The position numbers and the translations under genes were made by a program. The notes beneath the pieces are model-generated. The model was given only the letters and a program-made list of their open reading frames with translations, was not told the origin of the DNA and did no database searches. Shown here piece by piece: positions 1-7,770 of a DNA stretch of 40,596 nucleotides (the first letter of the stretch is position 1; each line of letters begins with the position of its first letter). Where the stretch lies: NCBI GenBank assembly GCA_905216175.1, contig CAJMSV010000007.1, forward strand, positions 1 to 40,596, given 5' to 3'. This DNA comes from an uncultured bacterium. Lineage in GTDB: Bacteria > Actinomycetota > Coriobacteriia > Coriobacteriales > Coriobacteriaceae.

Positions 1-425
1 GCCTCTCGGCGGCCTTGCGAAAAACAAATCCAAGTTAGACCATTTCAAATGGTTCGATGTCTGCCCGGATGCGACACTGAATGTGTCCATCCTCGCAGTA
101 TCCGGTTCTCAAGGTGCACGCCTGCGCTGGTTCCCGGTCCGACCGGGCCGCGCGGCAAGGAGATATATTGCCAGACCGGAGGGGCGCCGTGGGCGGGAAT
201 CGCGCACTCCATATTTTGTTCACAAATGAATAGGTCCCTCAGTCGCATCACTGAGGTTAAAACTGAAGCATTGGCTTCTGATATTGGCGATGACCAGCTG
301 TTTTATGAGTATTGAGACATCGGTCATCTCTGGAGCGCTACTTTACCCCAAAGGCATCAGCTATTTGTTTCCCATCGGTAAAAGGCGGGTTTTGTTCGCC
401 AAGCGTTCTTATATATAGATAGATA
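1..425. other. Unassigned region with small hairpins, no recognised gene
   Basis: No gene is recognised here. The plus-strand frame is open from the window edge to a stop at 313-315, but its conceptual product is rich in Cys, Pro and Arg and matches nothing I know. Several short inverted repeats are visible: 133-147 (CCCGGTC/GACCGGG), 153-171 (GGCAA/TTGCC) and 237-256 (CCTCAGT/ACTGAGG). The area could be the decayed end of a gene or RNA lying left of the window; the sequence does not decide between these. Confidence 0.3.
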
Positions 426-451
426 CGGGTTCGAACCCGTGCACCGGCAAC

Positions 452-483
452 AAAAAAGCGGCCGGCATCCGCCAGTCGCTTTT
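452..483 (-). terminator. Terminator-like hairpin in the left duplication unit
   Basis: AAAGCG pairs with CGCTTT around an inner GGC/GCC stem. On the minus strand the hairpin is followed by TTTTTT. It is the counterpart of the tRNA-Lys terminator one unit to the right. No intact gene now reads into it. Confidence 0.5.
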
Positions 484-511
484 CTATTCTATGGTGGGCC
501 GTCAGGGGTTC

Positions 512-602
512 AGCCTGCTTCGCAGGCGGCCGCTGCGGCGCTTTCGCGCCTTGCGCGCTGCGCTGGCAAACGCTCACGCGTTTCCTCAGCTCCGCGCCCT
601 TT
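512..602. repeat. GC-rich hairpin array (copy 1 of a two-copy element)
   Basis: Three short perfect hairpins lie in a row: GCCTGC-ttc-GCAGGC at 513-527, GGCGC-tttc-GCGCC at 537-550 and AAACGC-tcac-GCGTTT at 568-583. They are followed by CTCCGCGCCCTTTCGGGTTCG, shown here as the junction into the T-arm copy. A related array lies next to tRNA-Gly, with the same AAACGC/GCGTTT hairpin and the same T-arm ending. Confidence 0.6.
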
Positions 603-628
603 CGGGTTCGAACCCGTGGCGCGGCAAT

Positions 629-658
629 AAAAAAGCGACCAACCGGAGTCGATCGCTT
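629..658 (-). terminator. Terminator of tRNA-Lys
   Basis: On the minus strand AAGCGATC and GGTCGCTT form an 8-bp stem (with G-T pairs) directly followed by a T-run, about 10 bases after the tRNA CCA end. Confidence 0.75.
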
Positions 659-667
659 TCTTTTCTA

Positions 668-743
668 TGGTGGGCCGTCAGGGGTTCGAACCCTGGACCT
701 TGGGATTAAAAGTCCCCTGCTCTGCCAGCTGAGCTAACGGCCC
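668..743 (-). tRNA. tRNA-Lys (anticodon TTT)
   Basis: The minus strand folds into a full cloverleaf. The 7-bp acceptor stem GGGCCGT/ACGGCCC is followed by discriminator A and an encoded CCA. The D-arm is TTAGCTCAGCTGGCAGAGC, the anticodon loop CTTTTAA gives anticodon TTT, and the T-loop is GGTTCGAACC. Encoded CCA is typical for this group. It lies just after the 3' end of the M29 peptidase gene on the same strand, with its own likely promoter inside that gene's end. Confidence 0.97.
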
Positions 744-752
744 GCGGGTGGC

Positions 753-781
753 ATTGTACCACGGTCTGGGACTATTCCCAA
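753..781 (-). promoter_or_regulatory. Probable promoter of tRNA-Lys
   Basis: On the minus strand TTGGGA and TACAAT are separated by 17 bases, ending about 10 bases before the tRNA 5' end. The -35 box overlaps the last codons of the peptidase gene. Confidence 0.55.
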
Positions 782-2052
782 CTCCATTGGCCGTTCTGGA
801 AAATCACAACTTCGCGTCCATCGGGCGTAATGCCCACAATATCGATGTCATCCGTGCCAATCATAAAGTCAACGTGCGTGCTCGAAACGTTGACACCATG
901 CTCCAGGAGCTCCTCTTTGGACATATCATATCCATCCTCGATGCACTCGGGGAAGCCGACTCCCAGTGCAAGATGGCAGCTGGCATTCTCGTCATAGAGC
1001 GTGTCATAGAACAGGATGCCGCTTTCACGGATCGGCGTGTTCTTGGAAATGAGCGCGACTTCTCCCAGGTGAGCAGCGCCCTCGTCCGTATCGATGATAC
1101 TTGCAAGCGTTGCCTTGCCCACGCGGGCGTCGTAGTCCACCACGCGGCCGCCCTCGAACTTAATCCAAAAATCGTCGACCTTGTTGCCGTGGTGGATGAG
1201 CGGCATGGCCGAGTACACGATACCGTCGGCGCGCATGCGATCGGGCGAAGTGAAGACTTCCTCGGTGGGAATGTTGGGGAAGAAGGGGTGCCCATCGGGC
1301 GTCTTGCCCTTGCCGCCGGCCCACTCGTGACCCTTCGTCATGCCAATCATCAGATCGGTTCCATTTGCCGCGGTGTAATGCAGGCAGTCGAAACGATTGT
1401 CGTTCAGGAAACGCAGGTTCTTTTCGAATGCGGCGTCGTGGAGCTCCCAGTCGCTCTCTGGGTCCTGGCCATCGGCGCGAGCGGTGTGCAGAATCGCATT
1501 CCACAGCTTATAGATTGCAACCTCATCGGCGTCTCCCGGGAACACCTCGCGCGCCCAAGCCACGACCGGAGCGCCGGCGATGCACCACGGATTGATGTTG
1601 TAATCCAGTCCACGGCGGAAAACTTTGCACTGCGTGTTCTTTGCCTTAGAAGCTGCAGCGGGCTTAGCGGGATCGATGCCCTTAAGGGCGGCGGGGTCCG
1701 CACCCTCGATAAAGATAAAGCAGGCACCGTCCTGGGCCAGGGAATCCAGCTGCAGGCGCTTCCACTCGGGCGTCTGCTCAAAATAGCTTTTCTCGACATG
1801 CTCGTACGTGAGCCTCGTCACGGCATCATCGGCCCAGATGACCGTCACGTGGCCGGCGCCGGCAGCATAGGCCTCCGCGACCACCACGCGCGCAAACGGC
1901 GCGCACTCAACCGGAGACTGAACGACGACTTCCTGGCCGGGCTTAACGTTTACGCCCTTGCGGACAACCAGGCGCGCATAGTTTTTAATCTTGGGCTCCA
2001 GGGACTTCATACCCTCCAGGGCCTCTTCGACCGTCAGGGCAGCTCGAATCAT
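772..2052 (-). CDS. M29 family metallo-aminopeptidase
   Basis: A cytosolic aminopeptidase of the AmpS/PepS/aminopeptidase T family (M29), which removes N-terminal residues from peptides using two metal ions. The family hallmarks in the C-terminal half are all visible: PTEEVF (Glu ligand), GAAHLGEVAL (Glu), NASCHLALG (His) and SSTHVDFMIG (His and Asp). The length of about 426 residues is close to the family norm of ~410. I chose the ATG at 2052 over an in-frame ATG 12 bases upstream because GGAG sits 6 bases before it (GGAGTGGCACATG). No terminator separates it from tRNA-Lys downstream. Substrate preference cannot be read from the sequence. Confidence 0.93.
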   Translation of the reverse strand: MIRAALTVEEALEGMKSLEPKIKNYARLVVRKGVNVKPGQEVVVQSPVECAPFARVVVAEAYAAGAGHVTVIWADDAVTRLTYEHVEKSYFEQTPEWKRLQLDSLAQDGACFIFIEGADPAALKGIDPAKPAAASKAKNTQCKVFRRGLDYNINPWCIAGAPVVAWAREVFPGDADEVAIYKLWNAILHTARADGQDPESDWELHDAAFEKNLRFLNDNRFDCLHYTAANGTDLMIGMTKGHEWAGGKGKTPDGHPFFPNIPTEEVFTSPDRMRADGIVYSAMPLIHHGNKVDDFWIKFEGGRVVDYDARVGKATLASIIDTDEGAAHLGEVALISKNTPIRESGILFYDTLYDENASCHLALGVGFPECIEDGYDMSKEELLEHGVNVSSTHVDFMIGTDDIDIVGITPDGREVVIFQNGQWSWE

Positions 2053-2079
2053 GTGCCACTCCATCTATCTATAGAACAG

Positions 2080-2111
2080 TAAAAAGGCGCGCCGCAAAAA
2101 CAACGCGCCTT
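2080..2111 (-). terminator. Terminator after the purC-membrane protein pair
   Basis: On the minus strand AAGGCGCG pairs with CGCGCCTT across a T-rich loop and is followed by a T-run. It separates the purC transcript from the peptidase gene. Confidence 0.8.
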
Positions 2112-2141
2112 ATATCTTAGCGATAAGTATGTATGCAAACG

Positions 2142-2717
2142 CTACTTCTTCTTGGAGTCCTTCTTGTCCTCCTCGGCAGCTGCGCGCTCGATAAGAGCGT
2201 TGAGCTTGTTCTCGGACATGCCCTCGGCCTGCGCGCGGTACATGTTGCGCAAGGGACGAATACGAGCGAAGTCGTAGATAAAGTCACCTAGGATGATGAC
2301 ATAGGACAAAACGATGCCGACCATCTGGACAGGGCTGGACACCATGCCAGCGGGAGCGAAGTACAGCGAGGCCCAAATTGCCACGACGAGCACCATGCCA
2401 ATGGCGAGCACAATCCACCAGATGCGACGGCGCTTGGTGTAGTCCTCGTCCTGCTTGAGGAGGATATTCGACACCGTATAGATGCGGTCCTCCTTGGCGC
2501 GCTGCTTAGCCTTGCGGGCACGCTTCTCCTCTTTAGAGAGGCCCTCGAGGTTCTCGCCCTTCTCGAGCTCTTTGCGGCGTGCCTTAGACGAAGCCGGCAC
2601 GACGCGAACGGAGCTCGCTGCTTGGCGGGCGGGCTTAGCAGATGCGGCAGACTTGCGCGCAACCCCGGTAACTTCGTGGGATTGCGTGCGCTTGTTCGTG
2701 GCGCTACGGGTACTCAC
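2142..2717 (-). CDS. Small two-helix membrane protein coupled to purC
   Basis: I do not recognise a named function. The 191-residue product has a highly basic, Lys/Arg/Ala/Ser-rich N-terminal half (about 1-95) with an EKRARKAKQRAKEDR stretch. Two predicted membrane helices follow (about 99-121 and 127-148), then a charged Lys-rich tail ending DSKKK. This resembles the DUF3043-like basic/membrane proteins common in Actinomycetota, but that is a weak comparison. The GTG start directly abuts the purC stop (TAAGTG), which implies translational coupling and one transcript. The purine-synthesis neighbourhood gives no clear hint of its role. Confidence 0.8.
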   Translation of the reverse strand: MSTRSATNKRTQSHEVTGVARKSAASAKPARQAASSVRVVPASSKARRKELEKGENLEGLSKEEKRARKAKQRAKEDRIYTVSNILLKQDEDYTKRRRIWWIVLAIGMVLVVAIWASLYFAPAGMVSSPVQMVGIVLSYVIILGDFIYDFARIRPLRNMYRAQAEGMSENKLNALIERAAAEEDKKDSKKK

Positions 2718-3605
2718 TTATGCGTTCTCCTTCATGCTTGTGAACTGGGAGCCCGTGATGATCTGGAAGGCCTCGCGATAGCGCTCGGACGTGCCATCGA
2801 TGACCTCGGCGGGCAGGTGCGGGGTCTCCCCCGTCATATCCCAGTTGGCCTTGAGCCAATTGCGGACGAATTGCTTGTCGTAGCTAGGCTGGATCTTGCC
2901 CTCCTCGTAGCTGGCAGCAGGCCAGAAACGGCTGGAGTCGGGCGTGAGGCACTCGTCGATCAGCGTGACCTTGCCATCGATGACACCAAACTCGAACTTG
3001 GTGTCGGCAATGATGATGCCACGGGTCGCGGCGTACTCGGCAGCGGCCTTGTAGATCTTGAGGGAAAGGTCGCGAATCTGCGTGGCGATGTCCTCGCCCA
3101 CGATCTCGCAGCAACGCTCGAACGAGATGTTCTCGTCGTGGTCACCGATCTCGGCCTTCGTGGACGGCGTGAACAGCGGCTCAGGAAGCTTGGAAGCCTC
3201 GGTCAGGCCCTCAGGCAGCTGGATGCCGCAGACGGTGCCGTTCTCGTCGTAGGTCTTCTTGCCCGAACCGGTCAGATAGCCGCGGACGATGCACTCGATA
3301 GGAATCGTCTGGGCCTTCTTAACCAGCATGGCGCGGCCAGCGAGGTAGTCACGATACTCAGCAAACTCCTCGGGGAAATCCGCCGGGTCGATGGAAACGA
3401 GATGGTTGGGGACGATGTCGGCAAACTTATCGAACCAGAATGCCGAGATGCGGTTGAGCACCTCTCCCTTAAACGGAATCTCGTCGGGAAGAATGAAGTC
3501 GAACGCAGAAATGCGGTCGGTGGCGACCATCAGCAGGTTTTCACCGGCATCATAGATATCACGAACCTTGCCACGGGAATCCGGACGACGCTCCATCGTT
3601 GTCAC
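2718..3605 (-). CDS. purC: Phosphoribosylaminoimidazole-succinocarboxamide synthase (SAICAR synthetase)
   Basis: Joins CAIR and aspartate with ATP to make SAICAR in de novo purine synthesis; the next succinyl step is done by PurB, also encoded in this window. Recognisable blocks are SRGKVRDIYD at the N-terminus, the TDRISAFDFILPDEIPFKG phosphate-binding region, IECIVRGYLTGSG, and LIDECLTPDSSRFWP, all diagnostic of the family. The length of ~295 residues is normal. The start is set at the GTG at 3605, because AAGGAG lies 8 bases upstream; a GTG 9 bases further upstream would overlap that ribosome site. It lies 109 bases after the sensor-kinase gene and is followed without a gap by a membrane protein gene. 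Confidence 0.96.
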   Translation of the reverse strand: MTTMERRPDSRGKVRDIYDAGENLLMVATDRISAFDFILPDEIPFKGEVLNRISAFWFDKFADIVPNHLVSIDPADFPEEFAEYRDYLAGRAMLVKKAQTIPIECIVRGYLTGSGKKTYDENGTVCGIQLPEGLTEASKLPEPLFTPSTKAEIGDHDENISFERCCEIVGEDIATQIRDLSLKIYKAAAEYAATRGIIIADTKFEFGVIDGKVTLIDECLTPDSSRFWPAASYEEGKIQPSYDKQFVRNWLKANWDMTGETPHLPAEVIDGTSERYREAFQIITGSQFTSMKENA

Positions 3606-3636
3606 GTGAGTCACTCCTTACCTAAATACGACAGAA

Positions 3637-3656
3637 ATGCGGGTTCTTTCCCGCAT
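3637..3656 (-). terminator. Hairpin between sensor kinase and purC
   Basis: ATGCGGG and CCCGCAT form a 7-bp stem with a 6-base loop. On the minus strand it is followed by a short T-rich run (TTTCTGT). It could be a weak terminator of the two-component operon or an attenuator in front of purC. Confidence 0.35.
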
Positions 3657-3714
3657 GTTTTCGCAAACTCGGAGCGGCAGGGACGCGGCCCCTCCTTCAC
3701 CGAATAGCGAAAAG

Positions 3715-5280
3715 CTAGTGCTCCATTGTAGTAGATGCCGCGTCTGCCGTGTGCTCGCGGGGCAGATGAATTGTAAAAGTCGTACCCTTTCCAAGCTCCG
3801 ACTCCACGGATATGTAGCCATGGTGACGCTCGACGACCTGCTTGGTCACGGCGAGGCCAACGCCCAGGCCGCCAGCTTCGCGGGCGCGGCTGGCATCGGC
3901 GCGCCAAAACCGCCCGAAGATGCGCGACAGATCGTCCTTGGCAATACCGATGCCAGTATCAGAAACGGCAATGCTGACGTGCTTGCGGTCACTGAGCACC
4001 GACACCACGACCCAACCGCCCTCGGGGGTGTAGCGCATGGCGTTGCTCATGAGGTTGATAACACATTGCGTGATCATGTCGGGATCGGCCTCGACGACAT
4101 CGTCGTGACCCTGGGTCTCGTCCGCAAAACGCAGGCGCAGATCGCGGTCGACGAACAGGCGCTCCTGGGCATTGACGATGGAACGCACGAAAGGAACCAT
4201 GTCCACCGGCTCAAGGTTGAGCGGAGCCGTGCTGTTTTCCATGCGCGACAGGTCGAGCATCTGCTGCACCAGGCGAGCCAGACGACGCGTCTCGGAAGCA
4301 ACGGTCTCCAAATGCTCATCGTCGGTGGGATACACGCCATCCTGCATGGCCTCGACCGTTGCGAGCATGGCCATAAGCGGCGTGCGAAGCTCGTGTGCAA
4401 CGTCTGAGGTCAGGCGCTTCTCGTGTTTCATATCCTTCTCGAGCGAAGTGGCCATCTCGTCGAAGGTCTCTCCCAGCTGATCGATTTCGTCATCGCCGCG
4501 CAAGCCCGTACGAGCGGACAAATCGCCGTCGCGAATCTGCTTGGCGGTGCTGGTAATACGATGAATCGGCTTGGTGAGCATGCGCGACACGAACGATCCG
4601 ATAACAACCGAGATGCAGACCGCAACAACCGCGGCGAGCGCCATGGCGTTAAAGGTCTTCTCCCTAAACGCAGAGTCCGCCTTGGTGAGCAGAGCGTCGG
4701 AGCCGATGGCCCACAGCTTTACCTGTCCGACATGCTCGCCGGAAGACGTTACAATCTCGACGTTAGCAACGCTATCGGAGTCGGTTGGAGCAGACGAGAC
4801 CGGGCTATGCGAGGCCTTTTTACCGCTCGAGCTGCTCGACGGCAATTCGCTCTCGCGTACATCGGCGGTGGCGCTTGCCGAGGGCCAGGAATCGTCATAA
4901 ACGATCACGCCCTTTTTATTGACGACCTGCATGCCCAGATCGTCGGAAACCAAACTCGACGTTGCGACCGTGCGCAGTTCTCCCGCGGTCCAAGAGCCGT
5001 TTTCCTCATATGAGGTCGCCAACTTCTCGGCAGCGGAATTTGCGATTTCGACGATATTGGAGCGTGTGTAATCCGAAAAGACCGTGCCCCACACAACAGA
5101 GACAACGCCCACCAGCACCAATACCGTCATGAGCGATGTCAGAGCAAAAGCAAGTGCCATGCGCGAGGGATAGCTCATCGTTGGCCGTGAATCGGAACGA
5201 GGCGTGTTCCAACTAGCCTTGGAACCCGCCTCGCTCTCCTGCTTGTGCTTTTGTCCGATTTCAAAGCGCGCAGGTGTCAT
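3715..5280 (-). CDS. Sensor histidine kinase (HAMP/HisKA/HATPase)
   Basis: A membrane sensor that autophosphorylates and signals to the response regulator encoded just upstream. A membrane helix at about 41-66, an extracellular segment of about 145 residues with a Ser-rich stretch, and a second helix at about 211-233 are followed by a HAMP linker. The HisKA H-box (DVAHELRTP, His296) is next. The ATPase has N-box Asn413, DTGIG at 441-445 and the GLGVGL lid. Overall layout matches EnvZ/PhoR/WalK-type kinases; the ligand is unknown. The start lies 11 bases after the regulator stop, with AGGGA between. The roughly 35 residues before the first helix are long for the family, and the ATG at residue 35 is an alternative start. 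Confidence 0.94.
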   Translation of the reverse strand: MTPARFEIGQKHKQESEAGSKASWNTPRSDSRPTMSYPSRMALAFALTSLMTVLVLVGVVSVVWGTVFSDYTRSNIVEIANSAAEKLATSYEENGSWTAGELRTVATSSLVSDDLGMQVVNKKGVIVYDDSWPSASATADVRESELPSSSSSGKKASHSPVSSAPTDSDSVANVEIVTSSGEHVGQVKLWAIGSDALLTKADSAFREKTFNAMALAAVVAVCISVVIGSFVSRMLTKPIHRITSTAKQIRDGDLSARTGLRGDDEIDQLGETFDEMATSLEKDMKHEKRLTSDVAHELRTPLMAMLATVEAMQDGVYPTDDEHLETVASETRRLARLVQQMLDLSRMENSTAPLNLEPVDMVPFVRSIVNAQERLFVDRDLRLRFADETQGHDDVVEADPDMITQCVINLMSNAMRYTPEGGWVVVSVLSDRKHVSIAVSDTGIGIAKDDLSRIFGRFWRADASRAREAGGLGVGLAVTKQVVERHHGYISVESELGKGTTFTIHLPREHTADAASTTMEH

Positions 5281-5291
5281 ATGTGATTTCC

Positions 5292-6014
5292 CTATTTCTC
5301 GTCCGACTTATCGGTCTTGGCCGGAGCCTCGAAGCGATAGCCGACACCATGGACGGTGTAGAGCCACTTGGGCTTCTTGGGATCATCGCCCAGCTTGGCG
5401 CGAAGATTCTTCACGTGGCTATCGATAGTGCGCTCATAGCCCTCAAAGTCATACCCGAGCACTTTCTCGACCAGCTCCATGCGGTTATACACACGGCCGG
5501 GATGGCGGGCAAGCGTGGTGAGCAGCTTGAACTCGGAAGCCGTCAGATCGACTTCCTTGCCCTCGACCAAGATCTTGTGGCCCGAGATATCGATGACCAG
5601 ATCGCCGAAGTCGAGTACCTCGACGGCGGGCTCGTCGGCCTGATGGGCACGGCGGAACAGAGCGCGAACGCGGGCGACGAGCGCGCGCGGCGAGAACGGC
5701 TTAATCAGATAGTCGTCGGCGCCGAGCTCAAGACCGATAATACGGTCCTCGATCTCGCCCTTAGCCGTCAGCATGATGATGGGGACATCCGAGGTATCGC
5801 GAATGGTGCGGCAAACGCGCTCGCCGGGAATCTTGGGGAGCATAAGGTCGAGCACGACCAGGTCGAACTGATGCTTCTCGAACTCCTCGATCGCGGACTG
5901 GCCGTCGCCGACGCCCACAACCCAGTAGCCTTCGCGCTCGAGATAGGCAGCGACGGCGTCACGGATTGCCTTCTCATCCTCGACCAGCAGAATCTTTTTT
6001 GCATCTGAAGCCAT
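5292..6014 (-). CDS. OmpR/PhoB-family response regulator
   Basis: A DNA-binding response regulator, first gene of a two-gene operon with the kinase. The receiver domain shows the acidic pocket E12/D13, phospho-acceptor D56 (VVLDLMLP), T83 and K105 (IKPF). The C-terminal winged helix carries the usual LTASEFKLLTTLARHPGRV and VHGVGYRF blocks. The start is the ATG at 6014: AGGGGGG precedes it at 7 bases, whereas the upstream in-frame TTG has none. Target genes cannot be read from this window. An inverted repeat lies upstream. Confidence 0.96.
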   Translation of the reverse strand: MASDAKKILLVEDEKAIRDAVAAYLEREGYWVVGVGDGQSAIEEFEKHQFDLVVLDLMLPKIPGERVCRTIRDTSDVPIIMLTAKGEIEDRIIGLELGADDYLIKPFSPRALVARVRALFRRAHQADEPAVEVLDFGDLVIDISGHKILVEGKEVDLTASEFKLLTTLARHPGRVYNRMELVEKVLGYDFEGYERTIDSHVKNLRAKLGDDPKKPKWLYTVHGVGYRFEAPAKTDKSDEK

Positions 6015-6069
6015 AACACGGCCCCCCTGTCTCAATTAGCTAAGAACAAGCCCATTTTAACGCACCTGA

Positions 6070-6108
6070 GCCCGCCGGATGCCGCTATGACGCGGCAGCT
6101 CGGCGGGC
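6070..6108. other. Strong hairpin upstream of the two-component operon
   Basis: GCCCGCCG/CGGCGGGC with an inner GCCGC/GCGGC stem and a 6-base loop. No T-run follows on either strand, so it is not a classical terminator. It lies between the lipoprotein gene end and the regulator start and could stop transcription weakly, stabilise mRNA ends, or be a regulator site. Confidence 0.45.
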
Positions 6109-6167
6109 GGTACTCACAATTACAACGCGTTTATTCCCCTGTTGGCGCCTTTTTAACCCCTCTAAGC

Positions 6168-7379
6168 TTAAAGAGAGAATAGGCGTGCAGTGACCGTCTC
6201 TGGTATACCCTGGCTGTTACGCACCGTGGCGTACGTAAGGAATGAGTCCGATTTTCCCGCCGTAGCTGGATAATCGCCATACTCCAAAGCGCGGTCGGGC
6301 GACAGCAGCGAGCCATAGGTCTTGGTAGAGGTGTCGATCAGAAAATGCGACGCCTGTACCTTAACAAGGTATTTATTCTTCTTGCCAGCCGCACATGCGA
6401 GCGGCTCGCGTGACAGAAAGAGGTACGGCCCTCCCTCATTACCGATATACGTGCCCATATTGCCCAGGCTGCCCACGCCACTATAGGCCGCCTCGATAGA
6501 AAACACGAAGGTATCGCCCATATATACGGCCTCGAAAGGCGAGACTGACGAGGGAAGGACTAGCTGGGCACGCTTGGTGTTGTTGCCGTCGGTCAGATCG
6601 ATTGCCGTTATGCCGTAGTAGACGCCCTCGTCGTTGCGGACACGCGGCGAGATGGTCAAAATGCCGTCGCTCGCGCGCGGGGCCGATGCAAAGCGGCCCG
6701 TCGATTTCCAAATTGTCTCGGCCTTGGATTCATCAAGCGAGCGACGATAGCAAAACGAATCACTACTCGTTTTATTGCCGCCTGCCGAAGGCATTTTATA
6801 CCAGATGACTGATGACCCGAACGCCGTAAACAGGGGCGGATCATAGTCCTTGCCACCTCGATCGAGCTCAACCACATCGCCAGAGAGCGAAGCGCCCGAC
6901 AGATTTTGAGCGTAGAGCTTCCACGATGAATTGGCAAAGTTCATCTCAACCCACGCGAATACGCCGTCGCCGGCACGGACATCGTAGAATGCATATCCCG
7001 TGCCCTCGATAGGATCCTCGATTAATGGGGTAAGCGAGCCATCGCCCAGGTTGAGCACACCGAGTGTGTTGGCGTGCAGTGCCGATGCGGGCGCCATCAT
7101 CGCCGCGGCGTAATCGCCGTCGCAGTAGTACAGCAGCGTACCCAGAGGCAGCGTCCACGACGCCGCCGGCTCAAGATCGATGTCGACTGCCTCGTACTCA
7201 TCCGTAATCGAGATGATTTTGGAATCGTCCTTGATAACCTGCGGCTCGCCGGCGGCATCATCGCTGGTACCCGTTTTTTTCGAGCATCCGGCAAGCACCG
7301 TGGCAGCGCCCGCGGCAGCCCCACCGAGTACAAAGCCGCGACGCGATATTCCGTTCTTGATGTGATCGGCGATACCCAT
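6168..7379 (-). CDS. Tat-type lipoprotein, probable beta-propeller
   Basis: An exported protein of unknown function. The N-terminus has a twin-arginine motif (SRRGFVLGG), a hydrophobic Ala/Gly stretch and a lipobox LAGC with Cys32. This predicts Tat export and lipid anchoring on the outer face of the membrane. The remaining ~370 residues are Gly/Ser/aromatic-rich with repeating strand-like segments (for example GVFAWVEMNF, SSVIWYKMPS, DTFVFSIEAA), consistent with a WD40-like propeller; this is a fold guess. Its ATG overlaps the stop of the upstream TSCPD gene (TAATG), so the two are translationally coupled. Confidence 0.85.
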   Translation of the reverse strand: MGIADHIKNGISRRGFVLGGAAAGAATVLAGCSKKTGTSDDAAGEPQVIKDDSKIISITDEYEAVDIDLEPAASWTLPLGTLLYYCDGDYAAAMMAPASALHANTLGVLNLGDGSLTPLIEDPIEGTGYAFYDVRAGDGVFAWVEMNFANSSWKLYAQNLSGASLSGDVVELDRGGKDYDPPLFTAFGSSVIWYKMPSAGGNKTSSDSFCYRRSLDESKAETIWKSTGRFASAPRASDGILTISPRVRNDEGVYYGITAIDLTDGNNTKRAQLVLPSSVSPFEAVYMGDTFVFSIEAAYSGVGSLGNMGTYIGNEGGPYLFLSREPLACAAGKKNKYLVKVQASHFLIDTSTKTYGSLLSPDRALEYGDYPATAGKSDSFLTYATVRNSQGIPETVTARLFSL

Positions 7380-7642
7380 TAGGCGATCTCGGCGCGAGCG
7401 GCCTCGATAGCGCGCGTAAGCTGGTCGGCGCAGGAGGTCTTTTTCATACCGCAGGTATTACCGGCGAGAACCTCGATTACGCGATCGGCAGGAGCGCCCT
7501 CGACCAGCCTGGAGATGGCCTTGAGGTTACCATCGCAGCCGCCGGTAAACTCGACGCCCAGCACCTTGCTGCCATCGTCAGAGAGATTGAGGTGAATATT
7601 GCGAGCACACACGCCCTGAGGCTTGTAATCAAACGAAATCAT
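7379..7642 (-). CDS. TSCPD-domain protein with four conserved cysteines (TIGR03905-like)
   Basis: An 87-residue cytosolic protein resembling the TIGR03905/TSCPD family, whose function is not established. Cysteines are at 12, 36, 64 and 71, in the contexts GVCARNI, GGCDGNL, NTCGMKK and TSCADQL, which is the family's four-Cys pattern and suggests metal binding. TSCPD also forms the C-terminal part of some class II ribonucleotide reductases. GAGAGGGG precedes the ATG. It shares a transcript and an overlapping stop/start with the lipoprotein gene. Confidence 0.85.
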   Translation of the reverse strand: MISFDYKPQGVCARNIHLNLSDDGSKVLGVEFTGGCDGNLKAISRLVEGAPADRVIEVLAGNTCGMKKTSCADQLTRAIEAARAEIA

Positions 7643-7706
7643 GCGATCCCCTCTCAGAATGTTATTCGAGACGACTATTATCCCCGTCTTCCCCTAAATG
7701 CAACGA

Positions 7707-7744
7707 GGCGCTTTGCCGGCAACACACATTACCAGCAAAGCGCC
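7707..7744 (-). terminator. Terminator-like hairpin after purB
   Basis: GGCGCTTTGC and GCAAAGCGCC form a perfect 10-bp stem with an 18-base loop. On the minus strand only a poor T-run follows. It lies between purB and the TSCPD gene. Confidence 0.55.
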
Positions 7745-7770
7745 CTAAAAAGCTAACGTTATGCCCGAAC

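Larger units (their letters stand above)
426..687. repeat. Imperfect ~176-bp tandem duplication containing tRNA T-arm and tRNA-Lys tail copies
   Basis: The motif CGGGTTCGAACCCGTG followed by CGGCAA and an A-run occurs at 426 and again at 603. A 25-base block ending in GGGCCGTCAGGGGTTC occurs identically at 487-511 and 663-687. The offsets are 177 and 176 bases, so this is one tandem unit. In the right copy the block runs on into the complete tRNA-Lys gene (minus strand). In the left copy the tRNA is cut after its 3' T-arm strand and replaced by a string of GC-rich hairpins. Each unit also carries a hairpin terminator. It resembles a partial tRNA duplication or an attachment-site scar, but no integrase is in the window. 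Confidence 0.75.

Noticed and set aside
1..315. Plus-strand frame open from the window edge
   Set aside because: No recognisable domain, Cys/Pro/Arg-rich composition, no ribosome site before its internal ATG; probably a chance frame or degraded end.
426..450. Possible complete tRNA or tmRNA ending in the T-arm at 426
   Set aside because: No matching acceptor 5' strand, D-arm or anticodon arm is found upstream.
748..2082. Long plus-strand open frame over the M29 gene
   Set aside because: It is the antisense of a clear metallo-aminopeptidase; high GC makes antisense stops rare.
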